A DNA stretch of 14,575 nt from Zychaea mexicana (GCF_025766255.1 NW_026516951.1:1-14575), one strand, 5' to 3'; shown: positions 1 through 8,341, numbered from the stretch's first letter. Translations and numbers: made by a program. The notes: generated from the letters alone by a model not told the origin.

Positions 1-40
1 ATTGGCGTCTTTTATTGGGCAAAAACGATGTGATCTCCAC

Positions 41-178
41 AAACTTTTTCAAGTGGCGACCGATGACAACGGAATGACAACGATGACAACGGGAATTTTT
101 GAAGTGGCGACCGATGACAACGATGACAACGGAATTTTTTCAAGTGGCGACCGATGACAACGGAATGACAACGGGATT
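41..178. repeat. GATGACAACGG-type short repeat array
   Basis: Three imperfect units, each opening with AAGTGGCGACCGATGACAAC (51, 102 and 142) and carrying two or three GATGACAACG/AATGACAACG motifs before a T-rich spacer. It is a variant of the GATGACCAG arrays further right. Apparent reading frames here follow from the repeat and are not genes. Confidence 0.8.
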
Positions 179-460
179 CGGCCAATGTAATTGGTGGAAA
201 ATGGCGAGCATGACAACAAAATAGCAGGGGAGCCAGCTCCACTTCTTTTATCATTATTATTTTTTTTACTCTTCAGCACACTCGTTTACTGCCGCTTTTT
301 ATTCTATACATATCGAAGCAAGGGCGCTTGCAAAAAAAGGTATCTAGCTTAAGGGTTGTTTATATGCTGGAAGAGCTGTGGCATTGGGATGGCGAATGGT
401 CTATTCTCTTTTACTAGTAGCAATTGCTGAAACCAATAGCCATTGGACGAGGGCGGCAAC
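179..460. other. No gene seen
   Basis: AT-rich sequence with T runs and stops in all frames. It has no clear match to the module parts that would be expected at this position, so module 1 seems truncated or rearranged on its 5' side. Confidence 0.5.
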
Positions 461-511
461 GTAATCCAGCAGCAACAGCAGCACTACAGCAACAAACGTT
501 ACAACAAACGG
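461..511. repeat. CAG/CAA-rich block, module 1
   Basis: Runs of CAGCAGCAACAGCAGCACTA followed by CAACAAACGTTACAACAAACGG. The same block recurs in module 2 at 3339-3384 with few changes. It could encode poly-Gln/Asn by chance, but the surrounding frames do not hold between copies. Confidence 0.6.
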
Positions 512-779
512 AAGCTACTGCATCTCACGACAACAGTCAAAGTTAATTACCATACGAACGATTTGACCCCATTGAAGCATGATCACAGCATAAAGACAGC
601 AAAACTTGCGCCAGTGTATACAGTACAGGCCGCTTTTTTTGTATACGCTATACGAGCATGCGAATAAAGAAAGGACAACTTCGAGTATATGCGATTAGCT
701 TTTCTATAAGGAGCATCAGCCATGGCGGTACGTGTCTATTCTTTTTTTCAAAAAGGCAAACTTGCAAAACCAAAAAAAG

Positions 780-1500
780 CAGCAATTCCCGCACAACCAT
801 ATCTCATCATCTAATACTTCAAACAACGAACCGCTTACTGAAGTAAAATGAGGACGAGCTGACGAGCGTGACGATGCTGGTCCGGTGTCTCTACGATATC
901 ATGTCGACGAGCAACAGCCAGAAACGCTACACGTGCACTTTATAGTGGATCATATGTATATACATCAAAGTCAGCTAAAAAAGGAGCGATTCACGCACGG
1001 CCATATCTCATCATCCAGTACTCCAAATAACGAACCGCTTAGTGTGCCAGAATAAGGACGAGCAGGCGAACGTGACGCTGGTGGTCTGGTGTCTCTACCA
1101 TATCATGTCAACGAGCAACAGCCAGAAACGCTACACGTGCACTTATAGTGGATCATATATATATACACCAAAGTCAGCTAAAAAAAGGAGCGATTCCCGC
1201 ACGGCTGTATCTCATCATCCAGTACTCCAAATAACGAACCGCTTAGTGTGCCAGAATAGGGACGAGCTGCCGAACGTGACGCTGGTGGTCCGGTGTCTCT
1301 ACCATATCATGTCGACGAGCAATAGCCAGAAACGCTACACGTGCACTTTATAGTGGATCATATTCATATACACCAAAGTCAGTTAAAAAGGAGCGATTCG
1401 TGCACGGCCATATCTCACCATCGAGTACTCCAAAAAACGAACCGCTTAGCATGGCAAAATAAGGACGCACGGACGAACGCGACGATGTTAGTGTGGTGTC
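780..1500. repeat. Tandem ~204-bp satellite, about 3.5 units
   Basis: The landmark GGACGAG/GGACGCA recurs at 852, 1056, 1260 and 1463, a period of 204, 204 and 203 bp. Each unit holds ATATCATGTCGACGAGCAAC-like sequence, GCTACACGTGCAC, TATAGTGGATCATAT, AAAGTCAGCTAAAAA and a CTCATCATCCAGTACTCC segment. The middle two units are nearly identical and the outer two more diverged. Because 204 is a multiple of three, one unit pair stays open for 103 codons, but the other units carry stops and frame changes, so I treat it as non-coding. Confidence 0.85.
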
Positions 1501-1593
1501 CGTAGCATATCTTGCCAATGAGGAACAGCAGTGAAAAAGAGCATGTAGATTATTATAGATCAAGAGCGGCTTGAAGCAAATGAGGATCGCTAC

Positions 1594-1907
1594 AAGGATC
1601 CAGGCATGGCGATATCCCATTATCACATAGGTAAGGATGAGAAGGATACCATGGATATAATGACAGTAAAGCTATATTCTTCGATGGCTCTGTGGAAAGC
1701 AACGGCAATATGCAGGTAAGGAAGCAATAGCATTTTTTGAGTGTATAGTATCAGCATGCTTTAATAAACTGGTATTTCATGAAATGAGATTCTGTTGTCG
1801 TGTGAAATACAAAACAGCTCCATGTGCTTTAAGCTTAAAAACGCATTAGTAAATGTGGCATCTGCGGTTCTGATGCATGTTCGTATATGAAAATCCAATC
1901 AGTGGAA
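1594..1907. repeat. Conserved 3' block of module 1
   Basis: Starts with AAGGATCCAGGCATGGC, passes a GGTAAGGAAGCAATAGCATT segment and AATAAACTGGTATTTCATGA, and ends with TCTGATGCATGTTCGTATAT and CAATCAGTGGAA. It is the best-preserved part of the module across three copies. It contains AATAAA at 1763-1768 and splice-donor-like AGGTAAGG; a transcript 3' end is possible. Here a frame stays open across it, but one T fewer breaks that frame in the other copies. Confidence 0.8.
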
Positions 1908-2156
1908 GCTGCTGAGGGGTATACCTACAGTCTATACAGCTTTCTGCTGTAATTTGTCTTTGGACTCAAAGACGCTATTTGATTGCAATGGAATAAAATG
2001 ACCGGATTGTGGATTTTTTGTGTAAGAGACACTGGATTGCTTAGTTGGAGAATCAAACCTGCAAACCAAAAGAGAGCATCGGCATCAATACGTCGTCGTT
2101 GAAGCTTGTTGTTGTGGAGCTGGATGTTTGTAAAAAAAAAGGAAACAGCAGCATAA
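1908..2156. repeat. End of module 1
   Basis: Includes ATACGTCGTCGTTGAAGCTT at about 2088, which recurs in module 2 near 4450 as ATACGTCGTCGTTGGAGCTT, then AGGAAACAGCAGCATAAACC leading straight into the next module. No gene seen. Confidence 0.55.
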
Positions 2157-2560
2157 ACCTATGTCGGACACGTTTAAGCAGGGAAAAGTGAAATGACAGT
2201 GACCAAACAATGACCAAAACTTTATTTGGTCAATGACCAGATTTTTCCCAAAAGGAACAGTGGTGGGGGGAGCATTTGCAAGAATGGGGGAAGGCGATGA
2301 CCAGAAGACTAGAGGGAAGGCCTGGCAGTGACCGAAAGGGAGAGGCGATGACCAGAGGCGATGACCAGCGGAGAAAAGAAAAGGGGAGGCGATGACCAGG
2401 GCCGATGACCAGCGGTGACAGAAAGGGGGAGGCGATGACCAGAGGCGATGACCAGCGGAGTAAAAAAGGGAAGGCGATGACCAGAGGCGATGACCAAAAA
2501 TTTCCAAAAGCGTGTATGATGACCAGAGGCGATGACCAGCGATGACCAAAAATTTCTAAA
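2157..2560. repeat. GATGACCAG array of module 2
   Basis: Begins with a conserved lead, TATGTCGGACACGTTTAAGC, then holds about twelve exact GATGACCA motifs between 2295 and 2552, mostly as pairs GCGATGACCAGAGGCGATGA separated by A/G-rich spacers such as CGGAGAAAAGAAAAGGGGAGG. Two copies of a longer form, GATGACCAAAAATTTCYAAAA, close the array. A 154-codon minus-strand frame across it is a product of the repeat. Confidence 0.85.
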
Positions 2561-3140
2561 AAGGGATTAACAAAGAAGTATCGATGACAAGCTCAGATGG
2601 AAAAAAAAAACGATAGCAAGCGGGAGGCAGAAGGTACATGGGAAAACGGCAAGGCAAGGCGAAAAGGGGACAGCATCTTCGGTCATGAGCGCCGTGTTTG
2701 GCAAAGCCCGCTCCACAAAAAAATTTTTTTACGAAAGGCAGCTTCTGCATCTCTTTCGCTCCTTCACTTCTTTTTCCTCTACTTGTTTTTTTTATTACGT
2801 ACTGCTCGCCGCCATTGCAACACTCGACCTGCTCAATTGCTAACTCACACACGCTCCATTGAATTCAGCTTTGCCGCATCTCACGTTCCTTTCAGTCATC
2901 ACTCGAGCAACACTTGTTCTATACGCTTTCTTTATTCTCAACACTCGAATATTACGCATCTCGCACTTTTTTTTCAACACCTTTGAACGGCCCTCAAATG
3001 AATTGCATCTCTGACAATGGCCTGGTCTCTGTCCTTCATTTTGCTATGATGTTATGATCCCAGGATCAAGCTCTTTATTTCTGTGTTGATAACGTCAACT
3101 CTGTCCGGCGTCGTTTTCTTCTTTGCTTGGCCCTCATCAG
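2561..3140. repeat. Promoter-like 5' block, module 2
   Basis: Starts GGGATTAACAAAGAAGTATC, is purine-rich to ~2700, has GTGTTTGGCAAAGCCCGCTC, then turns strongly pyrimidine-rich (CTCTTTCGCTCCTTCACTTC, AACACTCGACCTGCTCAATT, CACACACGCTCC). CT-rich tracts with short CAA/CACTCG elements are common before fungal genes, so this may be a promoter and leader. No conserved reading frame: both strands show only short frames that differ between copies. Confidence 0.6.
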
Positions 3141-3230
3141 GTACTTGAACATTTTCTACAAAATTCAGCACTGGAATGGCTATTGTATTTTACGTATATG
3201 ATACTAAAGAGCACATAGTCTTTGTCTCAG
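3141..3230 (+). other. Intron-like segment, module 2
   Basis: Opens CATCAG|GTACTTG, carries the branch-site-like GATACTAAAG, and ends CTTTGTCTCAG. It is 90 nt and aligns with 7091-7183 in module 4, which keeps all three signals. This suggests a spliced transcript; flanking sequence shows no shared protein frame. Confidence 0.4.
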
Positions 3231-3589
3231 TGGATTCTTTGTTCCTACTGTGGATGGACTCGGCCACTTTTTTATTGTGTTTTCCTTTGTAGTAACAACT
3301 GCCGCAGCATTGTTATTGACGAGAGCAGCAACATACATCAGCAGCAACAGCAGCACTCTAGCAACAAACTTTACAACAAACGGACGCAACATCTCTGCCA
3401 TTACAACTAATTGGAATAATGAAATTGCCAGTTGAATGACCTGCGAGTATCTCAGCGTGACAACAACACAAGCACAGCAAAACCTACAGCAGTCTGCACC
3501 GTAACGGCCGGCTTTCTTCTTTTGACCGTAAGTGTCTATTCTTTTTTATCAGGCAAACTGGCAAAAAAAAGCAGCTATTCGCACACGGC
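3231..3589. other. Module 2 centre, no gene seen
   Basis: Between the intron-like segment and the satellite units, apart from the CAG/CAA block. Short overlapping frames exist (for instance a 61-codon Ser/Thr/Asn-rich one from 3250), but the matching part of module 1 does not preserve it. Confidence 0.45.
3339..3384. repeat. CAG/CAA-rich block, module 2
   Basis: Counterpart of the block at 461-511, again ending in TTACAACAAACGGA. Module 3 has only a trace of it near 5405-5420. Confidence 0.6.
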
Positions 3590-3930
3590 TATATATCACC
3601 ATTGAGTACTCCAATTAACGTTCCGTTTACTGTGACAGAAAAAAAATAAGGACGGGCTGACAAACGCGACGATACGGGTCCGGTGTCTCTAGCAACTCTT
3701 ATCCACGAGCACGAGCAGCAATGGTACACGGATATTATATAGTGGATCATCTATATACGCCAAATTCAGCTAAAAAGTTGCTATTCACACACGACGATAT
3801 CTCACCATCGAATAATATATTTAACCATTGGTTTACAGCGGCTGGATAAGGACGTGCGGACAAAGGCGACGATGGCAGTTTGGTGTTTCTAGCACGTCAT
3901 GTCAACGAGCGACAGAGGTGAAAGGAGTGT
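3590..3930. repeat. Two diverged ~200-bp satellite units in module 2
   Basis: GGACG landmarks at 3650 and 3850 (200 bp apart), with the same internal parts as the 204-bp array: TATAGTGGATCAT, CAGCTAAAAA, and TATCTCACCATCGA. They are much more diverged than the units in module 1. Confidence 0.7.
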
Positions 3931-3980
3931 GCGGATTATTTTTAGAGCAAGAGCGGCTTCAAGCAAATGAGTACTAGTAA

Positions 3981-4297
3981 AAGGATCCAGGCATGGCGGT
4001 ATCTAATTATTACACAGGTGAGGAAGAGAAGGATACCAAGGATATAAAGATAGCAAAGCTGGTTCCTTTTTTTTATTGCGGTGTGGAAGTGGTGGTTATC
4101 TTGAGGTAAGGAAGCAATAGCATTTTTAAGTGTATAGTATTAGCATGCTTTAATAAACTGGTATTTCATGAAATGAGATTCTGTTGTCGTGTGAAATACA
4201 AAACAGCTCCATATGCTATAAAATTAAAAAGTCGTTAATGAATGTGGCATCTGCGGTTCTGATGCATGTTCATATATGAATATTCAATCAGTGGAAG
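3981..4297. repeat. Conserved 3' block of module 2
   Basis: Near-identical to 1594-1907: AAGGATCCAGGCATGGCGGT, TTGAGGTAAGGAAGCAATAG, AATAAA at 4152-4157, then TCTGATGCATGTTCATATAT and CAATCAGTGGAAGC. It also keeps ACACAGGTGAGGAAG, a second donor-like site. Confidence 0.8.
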
Positions 4298-4521
4298 CTG
4301 ATGAGTGAAATATCCGCTGTTGCTATAATGATGAAGGAGACACTATAGAATAAAAATGACTGGTCTGTGTATTTCCTGAGTAAGATACTGCATTTCCCCA
4401 GTTGGGAGTGAAATCATTGAAAAGAGAACATCAGCAATAAGTTGTATCGAATACGTCGTCGTTGGAGCTTGTAGTTGTGGAGTTCAGATGCTTGTGAAAA
4501 AAAATCAGGAACAGCGGCATT
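4298..4521. repeat. End of module 2
   Basis: Contains ATACGTCGTCGTTGGAGCTT and AATCAGGAACAGCGGCAT, aligning with about 2088-2145 of module 1. No gene seen. Homology stops abruptly at ~4521, where the insertion begins. Confidence 0.55.
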
Positions 4522-4932
4522 TTTATACAGGCTTCTTGCTTATACAGACACAAATGCAACGCTTATGTTCACGCGATCCAACAGATCTTACTGCTGCATT
4601 TGCCAGATGTCCGGCAGCTATGTTACCCATGAACATAGGACATCGTGGGGCATTAAGGCACTCGATAGGCTGAAAAGAAGGGTATTAAGCGCAACGGGTT
4701 TAGGGGCCTGGCAGCGAACGCCAGTGAGCGAGCAGGTTTAGTCGAACGCGCAAGTCCTGGTCCGGGTTTACTAAGGTTTCGGGTTTAGAGTTTCCAATTG
4801 ATGAGCTTGGATGTATATGGGACTCTCTTCTTCTTCTTCTCCACCACCGCTTATTTTGGATTGCTTTATTTGTTGGGTATTATATATACTTCTTGGATGC
4901 TGTATGTATTTGTACGTGTATTTGAGAGATAA
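4522..4932. mobile_element. ~410-bp unrelated segment inserted at the module 2/3 junction
   Basis: In module 1 the sequence AACAGCAGCAT runs directly into AACCTATGTCGGACACG. In module 2 the equivalents AACAGCGGCAT (ending ~4521) and ACGTATATCGGACACG (from ~4935) are split by about 410 bp with no counterpart in other modules. It is more GC-rich in its middle (4600-4790), has a (CTT)n tract near 4827, three CGGGTTTA motifs, and an exon-like stretch on the minus strand. No clear terminal repeats or target duplication. It may be a short interspersed element or a gene fragment; loss from other modules is the alternative. Confidence 0.35.
4592..4669 (-). other. Exon-like 78-nt stretch inside the insertion
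   Basis: Minus strand: CCTTCTTTTCAG acceptor, 26 open codons (including CPMFMGNIAAGHLANAA), then GTAAGA donor. It has good splice signals on both sides and a length divisible by three. The plus strand is also open here (4475-4741), so coding strand and reality are uncertain. Confidence 0.2.
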
Positions 4933-4934
4933 TT

Positions 4935-5419
4935 AACGTATATCGGACACGATTTAGCAGAGGAAAGTGAAATGACGGTGACCAAGATTTTGTTGTAAAA
5001 GAAGTGTTGATGAGAAACTCAGACAAAAAACGAACAATGGCAAAGGAAGGGCAGGAGGAACGTAAGGAAATATGAAAAGGAGTTAGCATCCATGGTCGTG
5101 AGTGCCGTGTTTGGCACTCCACAAAGAAATTTTTATTACAAAAGGACACTTCTGCATCTCTTCCGCTATTTCATTTCTTTCTCCTCTGCTTGTTTTTTTT
5201 AATTACTAGCTTACTACTAGCCACGATTCCAACACTCGAACTGCTTCAATGCCATCTCGTACACGCTCCATCAGATTCCAGCTTTTCCGAATCTTGCAAC
5301 CTTTTGAACACCACTCGAGCAACACTCGAAAAATTACTTTTTCTTTCAACGTCAATGAATGCCGCTCGACTGAAACGGATCCCTGTCAAGTACCTGGTTT
5401 ACGAGCACCAGCAGTAACG
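4935..5419. repeat. Promoter-like 5' block, module 3, array nearly lost
   Basis: Lead TATATCGGACACGATTTAGC, one GTGACCAAG remnant instead of an array, then GTGCCGTGTTTGGCACTCC, TCTGCATCTCTTCCGCTATT and CACTCGAACTGCTTCAATGC, matching modules 2 and 4. The intron-like segment is reduced to a short GTACCTGG..CAG stretch (5391-5415). No protein gene seen. Confidence 0.6.
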
Positions 5420-5620
5420 GTACACGTGCATTATTATACATTGGATCATCTATATACAGCAAAATCAGTTAAAAGACAGCGTTCTGCACGACGATATCTC
5501 GCCATCAAGTAATCTACATAACGACCTGCGTATCATGGAAACATAAGGACGCGCGGACGAATGCGACGATGGTAGTATGGTGTTTGTAGCATGTGATGTC
5601 AACGAGCACAACAGCAGTGA
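5420..5620. repeat. Single diverged satellite unit in module 3
   Basis: One copy of the ~204-bp unit: GGTACACGTGCATTATTATA, TTGGATCATCTATATACAGC, AAATCAGTTAAAAG, then GGACGCGCGGACGAATGCGA at 5548. Unit number thus falls from about 3.5 to 2 to 1 across modules 1 to 3. Confidence 0.65.
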
Positions 5621-5680
5621 GAAAAAGCGTGTGGATTATTTTTAGATCAAGAGTAACTTCAAGCAAATGAGTATCATTAA

Positions 5681-5998
5681 AAGGATCCAGGCATGGTAGT
5701 ATCTTCTATTACACAGGTGAGGAAGTGAAGGATACCGCTGATATAAAGATAGCAAAGCTGGTTTCTTTCTTCGATAGCGTTATGGAAGTGGCGGTTATCT
5801 TGAGGTAAGGAAGCAATAGCATTTTTAAGTGTATAGTATTGGCATGCTACTGTAATAAACTGCTACTTTATGAAATGAGATTCTGTTGTCGTTTTAAAAT
5901 AAAAGCAGCTCCATATGCTATAAGATTAAAAAGTCGTTAATGAATGTGGCATCTGCGGTTCTGATGCATGTTCATATATGAATATTCAATCAGTGGAA
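5681..5998. repeat. Conserved 3' block of module 3
   Basis: Third copy of the block: AAAAGGATCCAGGCATGGTA, TTGAGGTAAGGAAGCAATAG, AATAAA at 5854-5859, TCTGATGCATGTTCATATAT, CAATCAGTGGAA. It is closer to module 2 than to module 1 (shared CATTTTTAAGTGTATAGTAT). Confidence 0.8.
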
Positions 5999-6227
5999 TT
6001 TGCTGGTAGTATACTCACGGTCTATAAAGCTTTACTGCCATAATGTGCCTTTGAGGACTCAATAATGACGATGTCCTTGAAGTTTGTATTCAAGTAGCGA
6101 TGGATGAATCCGGCTTGACCGCGGAATCTTGCCATTGAACGGCTACAATAGATGACAGCTGGATAAATAGTGCTCCCGGTCTATCTTTGACATTCAATTG
6201 GTCAAATAGTCCGTAACGTACGGACAT
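5999..6227. other. Module 3/4 junction, no gene seen
   Basis: Holds TCTATAAAGCTTTACTGCC, resembling TCTATACAGCTTTCTGCTG at 1931 in module 1, then sequence not found in the other modules up to the next array. Confidence 0.4.
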
Positions 6228-6518
6228 TTTAGCAGCGGTAAGCCTATGTCACGACCAAAAAGTGACCAGCGACCATCAGAAATTCCAATGGAATACACGA
6301 TGACCAGGGGCGATGACCAGTGCGGAAAAATAGGAGAGGCGATGATAAGAGCAATGACCAAAAATTTCCAAAACAGTACACGATGACCAGAGGCGGTGAC
6401 CAGCGGAGACAAAAAATGGAAGGGCAATGACCAGCGATGACCAGGGGCGATGACCAAAAATTCCCAAAAGGGTGCACAGTGACCAGGGCGATGACCAGAG
6501 CGATGACCAAAATTTTCT
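6228..6518. repeat. GATGACCAG array of module 4
   Basis: About seven exact GATGACCA motifs plus several CAATGACCA/CAGTGACCA variants, three of them in the GATGACCAAAAATTTCC-like long form. The array ends with the same TCTAAAAAGGGATTAACAAA as module 2, so both arrays sit at the same place in their modules. Confidence 0.85.
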
Positions 6519-7090
6519 AAAAAGGGATTAACAAAGAAGTATCGATGACAAGCTCAGATGAAAAACTAGCGATGACAAGGAGAGGGCAGGAGGAACATGG
6601 AAAAACGACAAGGCAAGGTGAAAAGGGGATAGCATCTGTGACCGATAAGCACCGTATTTGGCAAAGCCCCCTTTTTTCCGAAGGTACTGCTCTCCCCAGA
6701 GAAATTTTTTTTTACGAAACGATGGCTTCTACATCTCTTTCGCTCCTCCACTTCTTTTTCTTTTACTTGCTGCTCACTGCCATTACAACACTCGACTTGC
6801 TTCGTTACTGTCTTACACACGCTCCTTCTTAATCGAGCTTTGCCGCGTCTCGCAACCTTTTAAACAACACTCGAACAACACCCGAATATTGCACATCTCG
6901 CACAACAACCTTGGCCGCCCCTCGATTGAGACGCATCTCTTACAACGACTTGGTCTCTGCCCTCCATTTGATGTGCTGCTCTACTTTTCATTTTCCTAGC
7001 AGCAATCGAACCATGCTAGGTCCAAATTCTCTGTTTTTGTGTCGTTACTGTCGACTCTGTCTGGCATCTCTCTTGCTTTGCTCCCACGAG
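6519..7090. repeat. Promoter-like 5' block, module 4
   Basis: GGGATTAACAAAGAAGTATC onward, parallel to 2561-3140: purine-rich start, GTATTTGGCAAAGCCCCC, pyrimidine-rich stretch with CTCTTTCGCTCCTCCACTTC and ACACTCGACTTGCTTCGTTA. An ATG at about 7013 opens 26 codons up to the splice-like GAG|GTACTTGG at 7091, but the matching part of module 2 lacks this frame. Confidence 0.6.
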
Positions 7091-7183
7091 GTACTTGGAC
7101 ATTCGATACACGTTTCAGAAATGAGGGTGGCTATTATACTTTATATATACGTTACTAAACAGCACATTTTTCTTTTGTCGTAG
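7091..7183 (+). other. Intron-like segment, module 4
   Basis: CACGAG|GTACTTGG donor, GTTACTAAAC branch-like site, T-rich tract and GTCGTAG acceptor, 93 nt. It has the same signals at the same places as 3141-3230. Confidence 0.45.
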
Positions 7184-7426
7184 TATTGCCGCTCCCAGCT
7201 ATAGCTGTTGTTTTGCTCGCAAAATGTAAGTTATTACTTTTTGTATATGATGCAGCTTCGGAATTGTTTCTAAAAAACATGATTGAACTTTTACTAGTAT
7301 AGACCATTGTACAAGCTCGCGATCCAACGGACTGGCGTCATGCTGTTTTGCACTAGGGGTAGGTTGACTGTGTTTGATGGGTTAATACGGTTGTTTGTAG
7401 CACTGTCCGTCCATTGTCTATCCGTG
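7184..7426. other. No gene seen
   Basis: Module homology fades after ~7190. A donor-like AATGTAAGTTATT (from 7224) and an ATGATGCAG (from 7247) lie too close together to be an intron. Nothing else supported. Confidence 0.4.
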
Positions 7427-7641
7427 TCAAGATGCTTCTGGTTTTGGAGAAGATACTCTTTTTACTTGAGCTTGTGCCGTTCTTGACATGAAGAGATAGG
7501 ATCCTTTATACATCACAAGGTATGTGCGGCTCAAGTATGCAGATACCGTATTATCATGCAAGGATGGCTGTTGGTGGTGATGGCTCAGATATGTGGTGGT
7601 TGCGTGCGACATACCCATGGATAAGTGGATGTGGTGGCCAT
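7427..7641 (-). CDS. Possible small two-exon gene, unknown function
   Basis: A candidate only. ATG at 7641 opens a 9-codon exon ending at 7615 before a GTATGT donor, the same donor hexamer used in the helicase gene. A 47-nt intron (7614-7568) ends in CAACAG, and the second exon (7567-7427) continues in the same frame to TGA, giving 55 aa. Unspliced, an ATG at 7618 gives a 63-residue frame to the same stop. The product is Ser/Tyr-rich with a Lys/Arg-rich C-terminal part and no domain I recognise. It could instead be a downstream exon of the Cys-rich remnant at 7759-8213. Short length makes a chance frame quite possible. Confidence 0.2.
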
Positions 7642-7758
7642 AGTAGAGACGTCATTATAATTTGCTTTTTCAATAAAGATCAATGATTCAATACCTAAAT
7701 TTTTCTGAACTGCTTGACGGTTGTGCAAAAGAATGTGCTTTAAGAGAAACAGTGGATC

Positions 7759-8213
7759 TCACCCCATGGTTTTCATTTTGCAAGAGAAATGTGAGTGTGC
7801 GGTAATAAAAGATTCGACCACTGCCCTATCCGTTGAATAAGTTTGAGACAATTGAGTCATCGTCCGAGACTTGCGACTTTCTCGAGCAAGTTCCTTCAGT
7901 TTACGTTTTATTTTGCTCTTTGGGACGCACACTTGCTGAAGGTCAATGCTTTCAACTAAAGCTTGAGTTGTTCGTCAAGTATTGATGCATATGCTTCACA
8001 GCTATAGCACTGTAACAGGTAACGATGTGTACATTGCTTGTGCTTTCGCAGAGGTATTTCGTTGCTTGACAAAGTACAGCCTTGTTTGCAGTCATCACAC
8101 TGAGAAGGTTGCTTTGCTGCAGCAAAAGTAGACAGTTCAAGCTCTTTGTTTTCTTTGTGGTCCGTCGTGTTACTTGTATCGTTTACAAAGTACGTTTTTG
8201 GAAGGACGCTTTT
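7759..8213 (-). pseudogene. Cys-rich coding remnant in two overlapping frames
   Basis: Two minus-strand frames abut and overlap by a few codons. The first (8213-7956, 85 codons then TAG) has no Met and encodes a Cys/His-rich stretch: QCDDCKQGC, then RKHKQC, then LQCYSC, spacing that suits zinc binding. The second (7974-7759, 71 codons then TGA) continues with a basic segment PKSKIKRKLKELARESRKSR that could be a nuclear localisation or DNA-contact region. Moving between them needs a -1 shift near 7956-7974, as if one base were lost. No ATG starts the first frame; an in-frame TAA lies at 8216-8214, and the frame begins ~25 bp from the GATGACCA motif. A donor-like GTGAGA near the 3' end leaves open a further exon. 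I do not recognise the family. Alternatives: an exon of a gene with unseen upstream exons, a sequencing error, or chance; the composition argues against chance. Confidence 0.45.
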
Positions 8214-8234
8214 TTAAAATAAGGTTCCCGATGA

Positions 8235-8245
8235 GCGATGACCAG
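8235..8245 (+). promoter_or_regulatory. Single GCGATGACCAG motif upstream of the zinc-finger gene
   Basis: An exact copy of the 11-mer that makes up the arrays at 2295-2552 and 6298-6512, here alone, 150 bp before the zinc-finger start and between oppositely facing TATA-like sequences. It could be an operator or recombination site, or a remnant of a lost array. The function is inferred. Confidence 0.35.
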
Positions 8246-8252
8246 ATTTATA
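8246..8252 (-). promoter_or_regulatory. TATA-like sequence facing left
   Basis: TATAAAT on the minus strand, directly beside the single GATGACCAG motif (8237-8245) and about 33 nt before the open frame of the Cys-rich remnant. It may be its old promoter; no ATG in the right frame follows, so support is weak. Confidence 0.2.
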
Positions 8253-8333
8253 CAAAAAAGGTTGGCAGGTATCAGCTTTGTGCAATAGAATAATTCCATG
8301 GATTGAGCCAAAGAGCGCAAGTTCAGTAGCAGA

Positions 8334-8341
8334 TATAAATA
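8334..8341 (+). promoter_or_regulatory. TATA box of the zinc-finger gene
   Basis: A perfect TATAAATA lies about 44 nt before the chosen ATG at 8385, a plausible distance for a short 5' leader. It supports the start at 8385 or one of the two in-frame ATGs just after it. Confidence 0.5.

Noticed and set aside
1042..1353. 103-codon plus-strand frame
   Set aside because: It spans satellite units of 204 bp; the other units have stops and an indel, so the frame is not conserved.
1640..1850. Open plus-strand frame through the conserved 3' block of module 1
   Set aside because: Modules 2 and 3 have one T fewer in the T run, which brings a stop at once; the DNA is conserved but not as a frame.
2085..2549. 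154-codon minus-strand frame rich in GHRLWSS repeats
   Set aside because: It is a translation of the GATGACCAG array; similar frames appear at 6194-6510 in several registers and none has a domain.
2556..2986. 98- and 129-codon frames on opposite strands
   Set aside because: They lie in the purine/pyrimidine-skewed promoter-like block; the copies in modules 3 and 4 keep the DNA but not the frames.
6194..6510. Three overlapping minus-strand frames of 63-88 codons
   Set aside because: Repeat-driven, same cause as in the module 2 array.
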